Shown here piece after piece: positions 12,647 through 20,836 of a DNA stretch of 26,274 nt; position 1 is the stretch's first letter; each line of letters begins with the position of its first letter. The notes beneath the pieces were generated by a model. That model was not told where the DNA came from, searched no databases, and saw only the letters and a list, made by a program, of their open reading frames with translations. A program made the position numbers and the translations under genes. The stretch covers positions 1-26,274 of IMG/VR virus record IMGVR_UViG_3300044630_000986, one strand, 5' to 3'. The DNA comes from a virus.

Positions 12647-15051
12647 TATGTTGTCCTCATAAGAGAAAGTCTGACCTCACGGTCAAGCAAAGCGGAAACT
12701 TCTTTAGCAAGTTTATGAGCGTCTACTGTTGTAGACCCTGATGAAGTTACAGTGATGTTTGGTGCAATAGTAATATTGTACTCAGGTCCACTTACCTGAC
12801 CTGCTATTGAAGGCGACATTACAAGTGGACTAGACAATGTTTTGGTGGCTGTGCGAGCACTGGTGCGACCACCAGTAGTTGGGTAGATACCATCGCCCTT
12901 CCTACCTGCATTGATAACTTCGCTCATGGACATGTCTGCCCATCGGTAGCCACCACCACCACCACCACCTGCTGATGAGCCTCCTCCACCTGCAGACCCA
13001 GCACTATGACCATAACTAATAGCAACGTTGGACATTGAACTACCAGTTTGTCCATTTAATTCTGTGTTTTCGTCAAAGTCTTGACTTCCACCACCATTAA
13101 GTCCCCAAGGAGCACCAGCCTGTCGGTACTCCCATTGACCACGGTTGAACTCTTTAGCCTGTACGTGCCAAGGTTCATTGTTTACATTGGCAAAGTTAAC
13201 TAGTCCGTATTCTCCTGCGTGTTTTGTAATCCAGTTATCGTCACCGTGGATGTCAGCCGCCATGCCAATTTCATGCATAGACACACCTGGAGGAGCGGCG
13301 TCAGCATCGTTAGGGTTCTTCTTTTTCCAATACTTTCCCTGCCATTTAATGCTGGTCTTCTCATCTGTTGGGGCGTAACGGCTAAGAAACAATGCTTTTT
13401 GTTCTGCAGATGTACGTGAGCCACCTCCAACGTACAGTTTGGGGTTTGCCTCCAGCATCTTTCTGATTCGTGCCGCAAGTCGTGGATTCAACGATTGTAG
13501 ATGTTTTTCAGACTTCTTAACATTAGGAGGTGTATTTCCAGACTTTGTATTAACGGCGTCTATGTTAGTTGCAGTTCCTGTGCTAGTTGTATTGCTTGCT
13601 CCACCACTGGTATCTGGAGATGACGTAACACCGTCACCAAGTGTGCTATCCAATAATGATTTTGTACCAGTAAAAGCCGCAAACCCAACAAAAGGGTTTC
13701 CTGTAGCAACACCAGCGCCAATACCTGCAATGGCAGAGGCACCAAATTTAAGAGCACCTTTTGCAATACTTTGCTTAGTACTAATACGGGCACCTACAAT
13801 TCCAGACAACTTCTCTTCAAACATCTCAAGTGCTCTGTTAACTGCTTGAACGTTTCTTTCCATTTGAGCAAAGTTGTCGTTTTGACGCTTGTAGAAGTTC
13901 TCTTCACGTTGTGCTTTTACACGCTCTGTTTCCTCAGCCTGAGAAGCAAAGTTTCCTTCAACACCCATCAACTCACGTTGACTCTTCTTGGATGGGTCAT
14001 AGAATCCTTGACCACCCTTTTTCTGGAATTGAATGTTTTGCTGTGCGTATTGCAGAAGGGGGTTAATCTGGTCTTCTGTTAATCCAGACATTTGAAGACG
14101 AGCACGGACCGTAGAACCCTGTTGGAAAGCGCCTTTAACGGCGGCTTCACTAGTAAGACCTGTACGGCGAATGATGTCTTGAAACACTTGTTGTTGTGTT
14201 CTTTGTGTACCACCAATGCCGTACATACCTGTACCAGTCATCATGAACATCTGGTTTACGGCTTCTGGAGATGCCATCTGGCGAGTCATGCTTGCAAGGT
14301 CAGATGTGGAGTATGCGTAACCCGAAGATGCTCGCATTGCATCAATGCTCTGTGCCTGCCTACGGGCGTCTAAACCAGTCTGGGCTTGCAGACCCAAAAC
14401 TTCATTAATACCACCCATACCAAGACGGTAGCCTTGCAGTGGTGCACGGTAAGTGTGGTACGTTTGGTTTTGATTAAGACCAGACATCTGCTGGTACAGC
14501 ATGTTCATCTTGTCAGCAGACAATGAATATGACGCACCTCTTGCAATGCGGTTGTCTACAGCCTGACCAATAGCGGAAGCAATCTGTCGGGCAATGTCAC
14601 CCGCCATTCCCTTTCCACCGCCAGTGCCAGTTCCTCCACCACCACCGCCAGCGGCAGTGTAGATATGAGCAATCTGTGTAGGGTTAGCAGTGTTTCCACT
14701 ACCTACAGTAGTGCCACTGCCTGTAATACCACCAGAACTTTGCCCAGGTGTGGGGATGTAACTACCGCCTCCACCACCTTGGGATTCAGACACTTTGCCC
14801 ATGCTCTTGGCAACATTATTAAGAGCCGCCGCCCACTTCTTGGTACCTTCAATAAGGTTAGGCAAGTCTTGTTTAAAGGTCGTTACAAAACCCTGCAGTT
14901 TCTTAAACTCAGCATTGAGTTCTTTAAATGCAGTTGGGTCAATAGATGCTTTAGAGTTTACTTTTACAGAGCCGACTGCTCTACCAGCGTCAGCACCAGC
15001 GCCAGGGTCTGAGTCAAACCCACCACCGCCAATTCTATTTTCAGCCATCAC
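12646..15051 (-). CDS. Tape measure protein with M15/VanY-type peptidase domain
   Basis: Protein of 801 aa. Residues about 1-160 hold a helical segment and Gly-rich linkers. About 170-430 is mostly helical with many Gln and Arg (YQQMSGLNQNQ, AQREENFYKRQ). A hydrophobic Gly/Ala stretch near 450-475 (ASAIAGIGAGVATG) could insert in a membrane. Residues about 515-640 match D-Ala-D-Ala carboxypeptidase/VanY peptidases. GSRTSAEQ precedes SMHEIGMAAD with His593 and Asp600, then EPWH with His629, giving the three expected zinc ligands. It should set tail length and cut peptidoglycan as DNA enters. The last 130 residues are Gly/Ser-rich, ending in a helix. The order, after tube and chaperone and before tube-end proteins, is as expected. 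The size suggests a medium tail. Confidence 0.88.
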   Translation of the reverse strand: MMAENRIGGGGFDSDPGAGADAGRAVGSVKVNSKASIDPTAFKELNAEFKKLQGFVTTFKQDLPNLIEGTKKWAAALNNVAKSMGKVSESQGGGGGSYIPTPGQSSGGITGSGTTVGSGNTANPTQIAHIYTAAGGGGGGTGTGGGKGMAGDIARQIASAIGQAVDNRIARGASYSLSADKMNMLYQQMSGLNQNQTYHTYRAPLQGYRLGMGGINEVLGLQAQTGLDARRQAQSIDAMRASSGYAYSTSDLASMTRQMASPEAVNQMFMMTGTGMYGIGGTQRTQQQVFQDIIRRTGLTSEAAVKGAFQQGSTVRARLQMSGLTEDQINPLLQYAQQNIQFQKKGGQGFYDPSKKSQRELMGVEGNFASQAEETERVKAQREENFYKRQNDNFAQMERNVQAVNRALEMFEEKLSGIVGARISTKQSIAKGALKFGASAIAGIGAGVATGNPFVGFAAFTGTKSLLDSTLGDGVTSSPDTSGGASNTTSTGTATNIDAVNTKSGNTPPNVKKSEKHLQSLNPRLAARIRKMLEANPKLYVGGGSRTSAEQKALFLSRYAPTDEKTSIKWQGKYWKKKNPNDADAAPPGVSMHEIGMAADIHGDDNWITKHAGEYGLVNFANVNNEPWHVQAKEFNRGQWEYRQAGAPWGLNGGGSQDFDENTELNGQTGSSMSNVAISYGHSAGSAGGGGSSAGGGGGGGYRWADMSMSEVINAGRKGDGIYPTTGGRTSARTATKTLSSPLVMSPSIAGQVSGPEYNITIAPNITVTSSGSTTVDAHKLAKEVSALLDREVRLSLMRTT

Positions 15052-15057
15052 TAACCT

Positions 15058-15228
15058 CTATTTATTTGAGTTACGCCAGATAGCCATTGAATACCAATAC
15101 GCTCTTTGTCGTACAGTCATGGTCTTAAGGTCATTCAACCCAAAACCTTTGTACATAGAAGCGATGGCTTCGTACTCCCAATACGTAACTTTTAAGTTAA
15201 CCGAATAGAAGTGATACCCAGTCCATGA
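15058..15228 (-). CDS. Out-of-frame extension of the gp26-like chaperone (probable frameshift product)
   Basis: An open frame of 56 codons runs from just after a stop at 15231-15229 to the TAG at 15060-15058. It fills the gap between the chaperone and the tape measure and overlaps the last 30 bases of the chaperone in the +1 (equivalently -2) frame. The encoded part is rich in aromatic residues (VTYWEYEAIASMYKGF, then MTVRQRAYWYSMAIW), which looks like real protein. The only ATG in frame, at 15156, has no ribosome site and would give just 32 aa. I therefore think it is reached by programmed frameshift from the upstream gene, as in tail assembly chaperones of many phages. No classical slippery site is evident, so an independent short gene remains possible. 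Confidence 0.55.
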   Translation of the reverse strand, partial: SWTGYHFYSVNLKVTYWEYEAIASMYKGFGLNDLKTMTVRQRAYWYSMAIWRNSNK

Positions 15229-15982
15229 CTATGAGAAGAGTTTCCCCACAATTGGCGCACTGAGTATTCACCTCTTCCATCTTTGGACCAGGAGGGTCGG
15301 TGGATAGCGCCTTTACCAACTTACCTCTATCACCGAGGTTAAGACTCTTAGCCCACTGTTCCTTGTCCCGTGGAGGGTTACTGTCCCAAACGGCACAGCG
15401 TGACAACATGAGCGTGTTTTGTTCTGCGGTAGTTTTAGCCTTTTTTGCAACGTATAAACTATCCGCACCAGTCGGATAGTTCAATTTTACCACTGACCCA
15501 TCCTTCAGGCTGACCTCTATAGGGATGTACAGTGGGTTTTTAGGACGCTCAACAGCAAAGTCGTCATCCAGGTTCAAACTCACATAGTTAGTAGCGTCAC
15601 AGTTACTACAAGTGACTTCTAGGTCTCGTACACGTCCATAGGTGGCTTTTACTGTACCGATAAACAACAGGTCTCTATCACCAATGATTAACTGGTCAAT
15701 GAGACCTGAGTTACCTTCTACATCAATATCCCCAATCTTGAGGACTGAACGTGACAAAAGGGCACTCATGTACTCAGCATAAGAAAGGGACTTCTTGGAG
15801 GTGATGGAAGCCAAAGCCTCTTCATCTTCTCCATTCAGTTCCCTGACTTGAGCATGGGTTTCCCAAGTGTCTGTTTCAACGTTATAGATACCCTTTAACA
15901 ACTCAACTGTTGTTTGTGGGGCATCATTGATGTGTGGTACAGGGTCAGCGATAGCGGCATTAGCCGCACTTGTTTCCGACAT
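15197..15982 (-). CDS. T4 gp26-like baseplate/tail assembly chaperone with zinc ribbon
   Basis: Protein of 261 aa similar to the T4 gp26-type base plate proteins that act as assembly chaperones in myoviruses. The VRELNGEDEEALASI segment, SYAEYMSALLSRSVLKIGDI and IIGDRDLLFIGTVKATYG follow the family pattern. Two CxxC pairs, Cys125-x2-Cys128 and Cys242-x2-Cys245, could bind one zinc ion. The gene lies between the tail tube and the tape measure, the classic place for the tail assembly chaperone. A short reading frame in another phase follows and may extend it by frameshift. AGGAG lies seven bases before the ATG. Confidence 0.8.
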   Translation of the reverse strand: MSETSAANAAIADPVPHINDAPQTTVELLKGIYNVETDTWETHAQVRELNGEDEEALASITSKKSLSYAEYMSALLSRSVLKIGDIDVEGNSGLIDQLIIGDRDLLFIGTVKATYGRVRDLEVTCSNCDATNYVSLNLDDDFAVERPKNPLYIPIEVSLKDGSVVKLNYPTGADSLYVAKKAKTTAEQNTLMLSRCAVWDSNPPRDKEQWAKSLNLGDRGKLVKALSTDPPGPKMEEVNTQCANCGETLLIVMDWVSLLFG

Positions 15983-16006
15983 TTGATACTCCTAATTATG
16001 TTTTAT

Positions 16007-16627
16007 TTATCTAAGTGTTGGGAGAGCGGCGATTTCTGCTTCATTCCAAGCAAGTACCCAACCTTCATTATGAAGGGTAAGGTCTTGGATAAGCAATTCA
16101 TTTGCTCCAGCGTTGAGGCCACCCATTGAGTAACCGCCAGGCCAGCAGTTGAAAATCTTAATACCGAGTTTTGGTGTACCAATAAACGTTGTCTTGTTAC
16201 CCACTTCTACGCTGTCATTGTATGAAGCATTAGAGTGTGGGTGGTCAAAGACACGGACAATGATGTCACAACGATAGTCAGAACCGCCAGTAGAACCAGG
16301 AACACCTGACTGCCAGTTATGGATAAAACGTTGCCAACGCCACAGTTGGTCCTGGTTTGAAATAACACCACGGCTAAAGGACACAGGTGCAAAGTCTGTT
16401 TGACCAACCATCTTGTGTGGGTGGGTATTCATTCCACCTTCACGGTACTGGATAATCTCGTTTTGTACTGAAAGTCCTGACATTGCGGCAAATCCAATAC
16501 CATTAATACCTGCGGCAAATTGCGACAAGTTTGTGGCGTTAGGTGCCGCAGGGTTACCCTGGTCAAGCGGTACAAAAGTAACTTCAAACTTAAAGTTACG
16601 AATTGGGTCTGTTCTGACGACTGGCAT
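16007..16627 (-). CDS. Tail tube protein, T4 gp19-like
   Basis: Protein of 206 aa in the T4-like tail tube family. Features are an opening DPIRNFKFEVTF, then IQYREGGMNTHPHKMVGQ, GVISNQDQLWRW, CDIIVRVFDHP, a late IKIFNCWPGGYSMGGLNAGA, and LLIQDLTLHNEGW. Hexameric rings of it form the inner tube through which DNA passes. It follows the sheath gene with a 10-bp gap and an AGGAG ribosome site, an order conserved in contractile tails. Length is slightly above the usual 140-170 aa, the extra residues being in loop regions. Confidence 0.93.
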   Translation of the reverse strand: MPVVRTDPIRNFKFEVTFVPLDQGNPAAPNATNLSQFAAGINGIGFAAMSGLSVQNEIIQYREGGMNTHPHKMVGQTDFAPVSFSRGVISNQDQLWRWQRFIHNWQSGVPGSTGGSDYRCDIIVRVFDHPHSNASYNDSVEVGNKTTFIGTPKLGIKIFNCWPGGYSMGGLNAGANELLIQDLTLHNEGWVLAWNEAEIAALPTLR

Positions 16628-16637
16628 TATTTACTCC

Positions 16638-18131
16638 TTAGAGTGTTTCTTGAACTTGGCTACCGCCAACGAATTGGCTGATATTAATGACAATGAATTC
16701 GGCAGGTGTTTGAAGGGCAACACCAACCTCAATGTTTACTTCTCCAGCCTCAACGCTGGCTGTTGTGTTATTCGTTGAGTCACATGTGATGAAGTACGCC
16801 TCTGATGCGCTGTTACCACGCAAACCTCCGTTTGACCAGAAGGACGAGAGGAAGTTAGCAATACGTGATGATACGTCCGACCACAGTTTCTCACCGTTAG
16901 GTTCAAATACAGCAAATTGTGAAATCTGCTCTACGTTTGCCTTGATAAAGTTAAGACTACGGCGGGTAGGAACGTACTTTGTAAGGTCTGTTTTCTTAAG
17001 AGTACGAGCACCATTTACGATAACGCCTGCTCCAGGAACTGCCTTAACAACGTTAATATGTGCGGTATACAAGTCACCAATCTGGGACTCAGTAAACTTA
17101 CTTACTGTTCCAAAGGTGTTACGCAACTCATAAGCGTATCCAGCAGGTGCTTTTGCTACGCTACGTTCTGTATCAACACGGGTGTAAAGACCTGCAATAG
17201 CACCACCAGGGTAGGTGTTACGCAATGAAGCGGTTCCACCAGCGGCTGGGTTGCTCATTGACAACATACCGTAGTAAACAGCCGCATATGAAGATGCTCC
17301 GTAGTTGGTAACAAGTTGCTTAATTGCAATGGTGTCTGTTCCCAAAGATGCATCTGGGTCAATAATGAGGAACGAATCACCACGTGTTTCAACGTAGTTA
17401 ATAGCATCCACAATGATTGTGGCATTTGACTTTCCTACGAGGTTAAACAAAAGTTGTCCTTGGATGCTGTCATAAGTATCCAAAGCAGACGCCCAAGCCG
17501 CTTGAGTCCCACTGTTGGTGTCATCTGTCAAAGCGGCACCGTCTCCACCACCTGTTAAGGTAAGTGTTTGAGCCGCTACCGTGTAACTTGCACCTGCGTA
17601 GTTAGTAACTCCATAGGTGGTGATGTACTGTGAGTAGTTATTTACAACGTTGTTAATAAAGCGAGTGCTGTCTGGGTTAAGGCTTACCTCTGACCAGCGC
17701 TCAACTTCAGTACCTGCGTTCTTAACAATAAGAGTCATTGCTGGAGTAGAACCAGTTGTGATGGTGCTGGTTTCTACAACGACAGTAAGGCTGTTGCCCC
17801 AAGTACCTGGGTTAGCGGCCTTGACTGACCAGTTGCTGGTGCTTGCTGTAGCGGCGGCATTAGATGCTCCTGCGCCAACCACACGAGTTACATAGGCAGT
17901 ACGACCACCATTTGCAAAGAAGTGGTACAAAGCGTAGCCAAGGTCGTATGCGCTAGAGATGTCACCAAAGAGTGCTTTGTAAGCACCCCATGACTCTACG
18001 GCAACAGGCGTAGTAGGACCACGCAATGCAGTGCCAAGGAAAGCGGCGGCTGTTGTAGTTGGTCCCGTAACGGTAGATGTAGCAAACGTGCTCTCTGTTA
18101 CGTAGACACCAGGTGAGGTGTATTGGGCCAT
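16638..18131 (-). CDS. Contractile tail sheath protein
   Basis: Protein of 497 aa. The N-terminal SPGVYVTE (residues 5-12) and the early GTALRGPTTPVAVESW and DLGYALYHFFANGG match tail sheath proteins. The middle has the low-complexity beta domain (about 100-250) that is variable in the family. The C-terminal domain has GVIVNGARTLKKTD, YVPTRRSLNFIKANVEQ, NFLSSFWSNGGLRG and ITCDSTNNT, followed by the closing beta strands EVNIEVGVALQTPAEFIVI that interlock with neighbouring subunits. It polymerises around the tube and contracts on infection. This gene shows most directly that the virion is a myovirus. AGGAG lies seven bases before the ATG. Confidence 0.96.
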   Translation of the reverse strand: MAQYTSPGVYVTESTFATSTVTGPTTTAAAFLGTALRGPTTPVAVESWGAYKALFGDISSAYDLGYALYHFFANGGRTAYVTRVVGAGASNAAATASTSNWSVKAANPGTWGNSLTVVVETSTITTGSTPAMTLIVKNAGTEVERWSEVSLNPDSTRFINNVVNNYSQYITTYGVTNYAGASYTVAAQTLTLTGGGDGAALTDDTNSGTQAAWASALDTYDSIQGQLLFNLVGKSNATIIVDAINYVETRGDSFLIIDPDASLGTDTIAIKQLVTNYGASSYAAVYYGMLSMSNPAAGGTASLRNTYPGGAIAGLYTRVDTERSVAKAPAGYAYELRNTFGTVSKFTESQIGDLYTAHINVVKAVPGAGVIVNGARTLKKTDLTKYVPTRRSLNFIKANVEQISQFAVFEPNGEKLWSDVSSRIANFLSSFWSNGGLRGNSASEAYFITCDSTNNTTASVEAGEVNIEVGVALQTPAEFIVINISQFVGGSQVQETL

Positions 18132-18171
18132 ATGTTAACTCCTAGGAATCGGTAGGTACAAAAAACGACTG

Positions 18172-18846
18172 TTATTCAATGTAATCAATATTAGCGATTA
18201 CTGAGGTGGCCTGCTTGTATCCATATAGGTCAGTGGATGGCAGTTCTGCCCCCATCTGCAACGTGTAAATCTTGCGGAAAATGCTCTTACGGTAGCCAGA
18301 TTCGGCATCCAAAAGGTCTGCCGTGGTCCAGTCAAGCAACTCCAAACGGCGGTCAGTTCCGTCAGCATCAACGTGGATTGAAGACCTGCGAAAAGGAAAC
18401 ACCTTCTTAATGAGCATAGACGATAGTTGACGGTCATGCAGGGCCGAACGGGTATATGTAGAAACTTGGTATACAAGGTCTACAGGAACAAACTCGTTGG
18501 TAGCAATGATTTTATAAGAATCACGGTTAGTAATTGTTGAGAAATCATCTGATTCGCTAGGCCAATACGTTAGGGCATTAGGTCTCTTCTCCCAGTCCTC
18601 TGGAAGAGTTGCTCCAGCGTTTTGGTTAAAATAAAACAATTCGCTCTCAGAGTGCTGACGATTACGGGCGTGCACAATGTCAATCATTTCAATTGTAATA
18701 AAAGGGTACACACGCTCAGTTTCCGTCTGTGGATAACGGAAAAAGACTTGAATAGGGCGAGCCGCTTCACGGTCATCAGATACAGTTAGGCTAGACAAAC
18801 GCTTTTTGAGAGCCTCGTCTTCAGCCAGAAGGAAACCTGTACGCAT
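18172..18846 (-). CDS. Neck/tail terminator-like protein, 224 aa
   Basis: Not recognised by motif. By position, between an HK97 gp10-like neck protein and the sheath, it is likely the tail terminator or a neck protein. It shows an N-terminal helix (AEDEALKKRLSSL), then RPIQVFFRYPQTETERVYPF and FITIEMIDIVHAR, which is like the first beta strands of tail terminators. Later come VDLVYQVSTYTRSALHDRQL and KIYTLQMGAELPS. The gene order and this strand pattern are the evidence; the name is inference. Its ATG overlaps the stop of the upstream gene. A 40-bp gap precedes the sheath gene. Confidence 0.7.
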   Translation of the reverse strand: MRTGFLLAEDEALKKRLSSLTVSDDREAARPIQVFFRYPQTETERVYPFITIEMIDIVHARNRQHSESELFYFNQNAGATLPEDWEKRPNALTYWPSESDDFSTITNRDSYKIIATNEFVPVDLVYQVSTYTRSALHDRQLSSMLIKKVFPFRRSSIHVDADGTDRRLELLDWTTADLLDAESGYRKSIFRKIYTLQMGAELPSTDLYGYKQATSVIANIDYIE

Positions 18847-19268
18847 CAGTATCCCTTCATGAATTCTGCACCCATAGTGCGGTTAATTGATTCTTCGGAC
18901 TCAAATGCAGACTGCAGAGCGGAAGAACGAAAGAACGGAACAGGTGGGGTAGGGCCATTGCCATACTCCAAGTTCATTGCCTTTTCTTGATTCTTTTTAC
19001 CTTCCACGGTGTATGAGAACATACGCTCTTCGTGGTTGTATTGAACTTTAATATAACGGGCCAGGTCTTTCCAATCCGTGTCGGATGCCCGTGCCATTTT
19101 GCGAAGTTGCTTTTGACGAGTCTTTGCTTCTTCATCAAGGGCGTTCTTTACGATTGAGTCATAGTTATTTAAAATGTACTCAGCGTAGTTAACAACACCA
19201 AAAGCCCCAGTGATAATACCGTCAGAACCCGTGTTGGAATAGGTTGTAGAAGAGCCATTCATTGGCAT
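18846..19268 (-). CDS. HK97 gp10-like neck/tail-completion protein
   Basis: Protein of 140 aa. The C-terminal half has NLEYGNGPTPPVPFFRSSAL, matching the E(F/Y)GTG...P-PFLRPA pattern of HK97 gp10-like proteins, which sit at the head-tail interface. Before it is a long helix (VKNALDEEAKTRQKQLRKMA) and a short KVQYNHEERMFSYTV hairpin, also usual. Its ATG lies 63 bp after the preceding gene, with an 8-bp-stem hairpin in that gap and GAGGAAA near the start. The N-terminal 25 residues are Ser/Gly/Thr-rich and likely disordered. Confidence 0.75.
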   Translation of the reverse strand: MPMNGSSTTYSNTGSDGIITGAFGVVNYAEYILNNYDSIVKNALDEEAKTRQKQLRKMARASDTDWKDLARYIKVQYNHEERMFSYTVEGKKNQEKAMNLEYGNGPTPPVPFFRSSALQSAFESEESINRTMGAEFMKGY

Positions 19269-19296
19269 TTCCTCACAAGGTTCTAGGCGTTGGACC

Positions 19297-19317
19297 CCCT
19301 AACGAGCGCCGTTAGGG
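19297..19317 (-). other. Intergenic RNA hairpin, 8-bp perfect stem
   Basis: CCCTAACG-N5-CGTTAGGG is a perfect stem-loop in the only sizeable gap (63 bp) within the neck genes. No T-run follows on the minus strand, so it is not a standard terminator. It might tune expression by pausing or by mRNA stability. Confidence 0.5.
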
Positions 19318-19331
19318 TTACGTCTATTTTA

Positions 19332-19868
19332 TCAGGTGTTGGCTAGTGTGGGAGGCCAAGGGTCGTTCTGATTGCCTAATCCAGTTGGACCTGGGTCATA
19401 CGGCATTTCTTGATTGATGTAGATTTCCAATCCCTCTACAACAAGCATCAAGTCTTCTCGTGCCCTACCTCGTACACGATAGGACATAACAGACATGTAC
19501 CTACCGTCATATAAGAACAAGTCGTTTAGGTGATAACGATACTCATACGGATTGGATACACCAGCATTTCTGAAGTCCTCAATAGACGCTACAAAGTTAA
19601 CAATCTGGACAGGCTGACGACCTTCTGGAATAGCACGCTTGGTGTCCTCAGCCTCTGTAATCATGAGGGTAGGAATAACAATGCCCTTCTTGTACTTCTT
19701 TCCACCTACGCCAGCGTTTCCTTCGTCATAGACATCATCAAAGGTGGAGCCAGCAGAAGCGGCTGAAGCAAGAGGGTCAAACTCAAACCAGACAATGGAC
19801 TCACCAACGATGTCCTGATAGCGCCGATAATGGCGGCGAATATGGGCTATTTCTCTGCGTGTATCCAT
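19332..19868 (-). CDS. Head-tail connector (stopper-like) protein, 178 aa
   Basis: No firm family. It lies between the 266-aa connector candidate and the gp10-like neck protein, where a stopper is expected. It starts with basic helices (REIAHIRRHYRRYQD). Beta-rich segments follow: IVWFEFDPL, GIVIPTLMI, VQIVNFVASIEDF, YHLNDLFLYDGRYMSV, and LMLVVEGLEIYINQEM. The paired strands around LFLYDGRYMSVMSYRVRG resemble the barrel of stopper proteins. The end is Pro/Asn/Gly-rich and disordered. Its ATG overlaps the previous stop. Function by position only. Confidence 0.65.
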   Translation of the reverse strand: MDTRREIAHIRRHYRRYQDIVGESIVWFEFDPLASAASAGSTFDDVYDEGNAGVGGKKYKKGIVIPTLMITEAEDTKRAIPEGRQPVQIVNFVASIEDFRNAGVSNPYEYRYHLNDLFLYDGRYMSVMSYRVRGRAREDLMLVVEGLEIYINQEMPYDPGPTGLGNQNDPWPPTLANT

Positions 19869-20668
19869 CAGTAGAACGAGTTGTTAAGGAACCCAGTGGG
19901 TGGTTCTGTGTCCACAAAGACGTCATCCCGCAAACTCTCTTCTTCTTCCAAGATGAGGTGTCCTTCAACCTTTTCAGCAAAGATACGCTCTGTTGGACCA
20001 TGGTCTCCCAACTCTTTGGGAAGAAACAACGGAACGTATCGGTTCGTGGTGCGAGAGACACGGCGAAGGCTAAATTGGTCAATCTTCTCAGGACCAATGT
20101 TCAGGTTATTGGCGTGCTTGCGGTACTCTGCTTCCCATTGACCCACCAGACTTTGGAGCATACGGAATCTTTGAGAACTTGGAATGTGTACAGATTCTGA
20201 GGTGCTAATGTCAATGTCACGGGCGTACTCTGTCATAAGGGCCTGTAAAGCCTCTACCAACGCTCCTAGCCCCACTACGTCCAATACAGCAGGACTAGCC
20301 TGCTCTAACGGGATACGGATAGATGGCATGTGGAAGTTAATAGAACGTTCAGCATAGAACTGAAGGTCTGCGGGAAGCATCCACTCATAGTAGTAACCTT
20401 CTACCAGAATCTTACTGTTAGCAGGAGGGGTAGATGTTAGTCGTAAAATGCCATTTCGGTTGTCCAAATGGTATTGGCTGGTGGTTAACTCCGTGGCACT
20501 TGCCCCAATGGTGGATGCAATCCAGAAGGTGTCAGGGTCAATGTTAAGTTGACCTAACTCGTAGGTGCGACCAATGGCATCAAATGAGATTTGAAAGAAC
20601 TTAGGAAAGTCACGAAGGTAGTTACGTGCCAACTCTACTGTATGTTCTAGCGGAGTTAATTTTGCCAT
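19868..20668 (-). CDS. Head-tail adaptor-like structural protein, 266 aa
   Basis: Unrecognised but clearly coding. It starts with a helical LEHTVELARNYLRDFPKFFQ, then a beta sandwich part (GILRLTSTPPANSKILVEGYYYEW), where the LTSTPPANSKILVEG wording is common in phage structural proteins. A long helical portion follows (LDVVGLGALVEALQALMTEYA, RMLQSLVGQWEAEYRKHANNL). The rest is Arg/Pro-rich (NRYVPLFLPKELGDHG). The helical part could be the head adaptor that docks under the portal. Adjacent neck genes support this. Start ATG overlaps the previous small gene's stop as TAATG. Confidence 0.65.
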   Translation of the reverse strand: MAKLTPLEHTVELARNYLRDFPKFFQISFDAIGRTYELGQLNIDPDTFWIASTIGASATELTTSQYHLDNRNGILRLTSTPPANSKILVEGYYYEWMLPADLQFYAERSINFHMPSIRIPLEQASPAVLDVVGLGALVEALQALMTEYARDIDISTSESVHIPSSQRFRMLQSLVGQWEAEYRKHANNLNIGPEKIDQFSLRRVSRTTNRYVPLFLPKELGDHGPTERIFAEKVEGHLILEEEESLRDDVFVDTEPPTGFLNNSFY

Positions 20669-20814
20669 TATTCGTCTCCTGAGCCTTCCCCTGGAACTGT
20701 GTCTTGATATGGTTGGTTAAGTTGAGGTTGTGGGTCACGGTGTCTATGAGACATAACACGCCGAACAGCAGTAATATCCTCAACTGTTCCTTCAGGTTTG
20801 GGCAAAAACTCCAT
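20668..20814 (-). CDS. Small protein, 48 aa
   Basis: A 48-codon frame starts at the ATG at 20814 and ends TAA overlapping the next ATG (TAATG). It fills the 168-bp gap between the adhesin and the connector genes. The product starts MEFLPKPEGTVEDITAVRRV and ends in a Gln/Pro/Gly-rich acidic tail. Ribosome site is weak (AGG close to the ATG). The tight coupling to the next gene and the lack of other content in the gap support it. Function unknown. Confidence 0.6.
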   Translation of the reverse strand: MEFLPKPEGTVEDITAVRRVMSHRHRDPQPQLNQPYQDTVPGEGSGDE

Positions 20815-20836
20815 ACCTAAAGAATACTACAAAGGC

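Noticed and set aside
12949-12990. Tandem CCACCA repeats
   Set aside because: Encodes glycine and serine runs in the tape measure linker; a codon repeat, not a regulatory element.
13439-13849. 136-codon plus-strand open frame inside the tape measure gene
   Set aside because: Fully antisense to a well-supported gene with domain motifs, and its product has no recognisable features.
14795-15208. 137-codon plus-strand frame over the tape measure start
   Set aside because: Antisense shadow; covers known gene starts and has no ribosome site or family resemblance.
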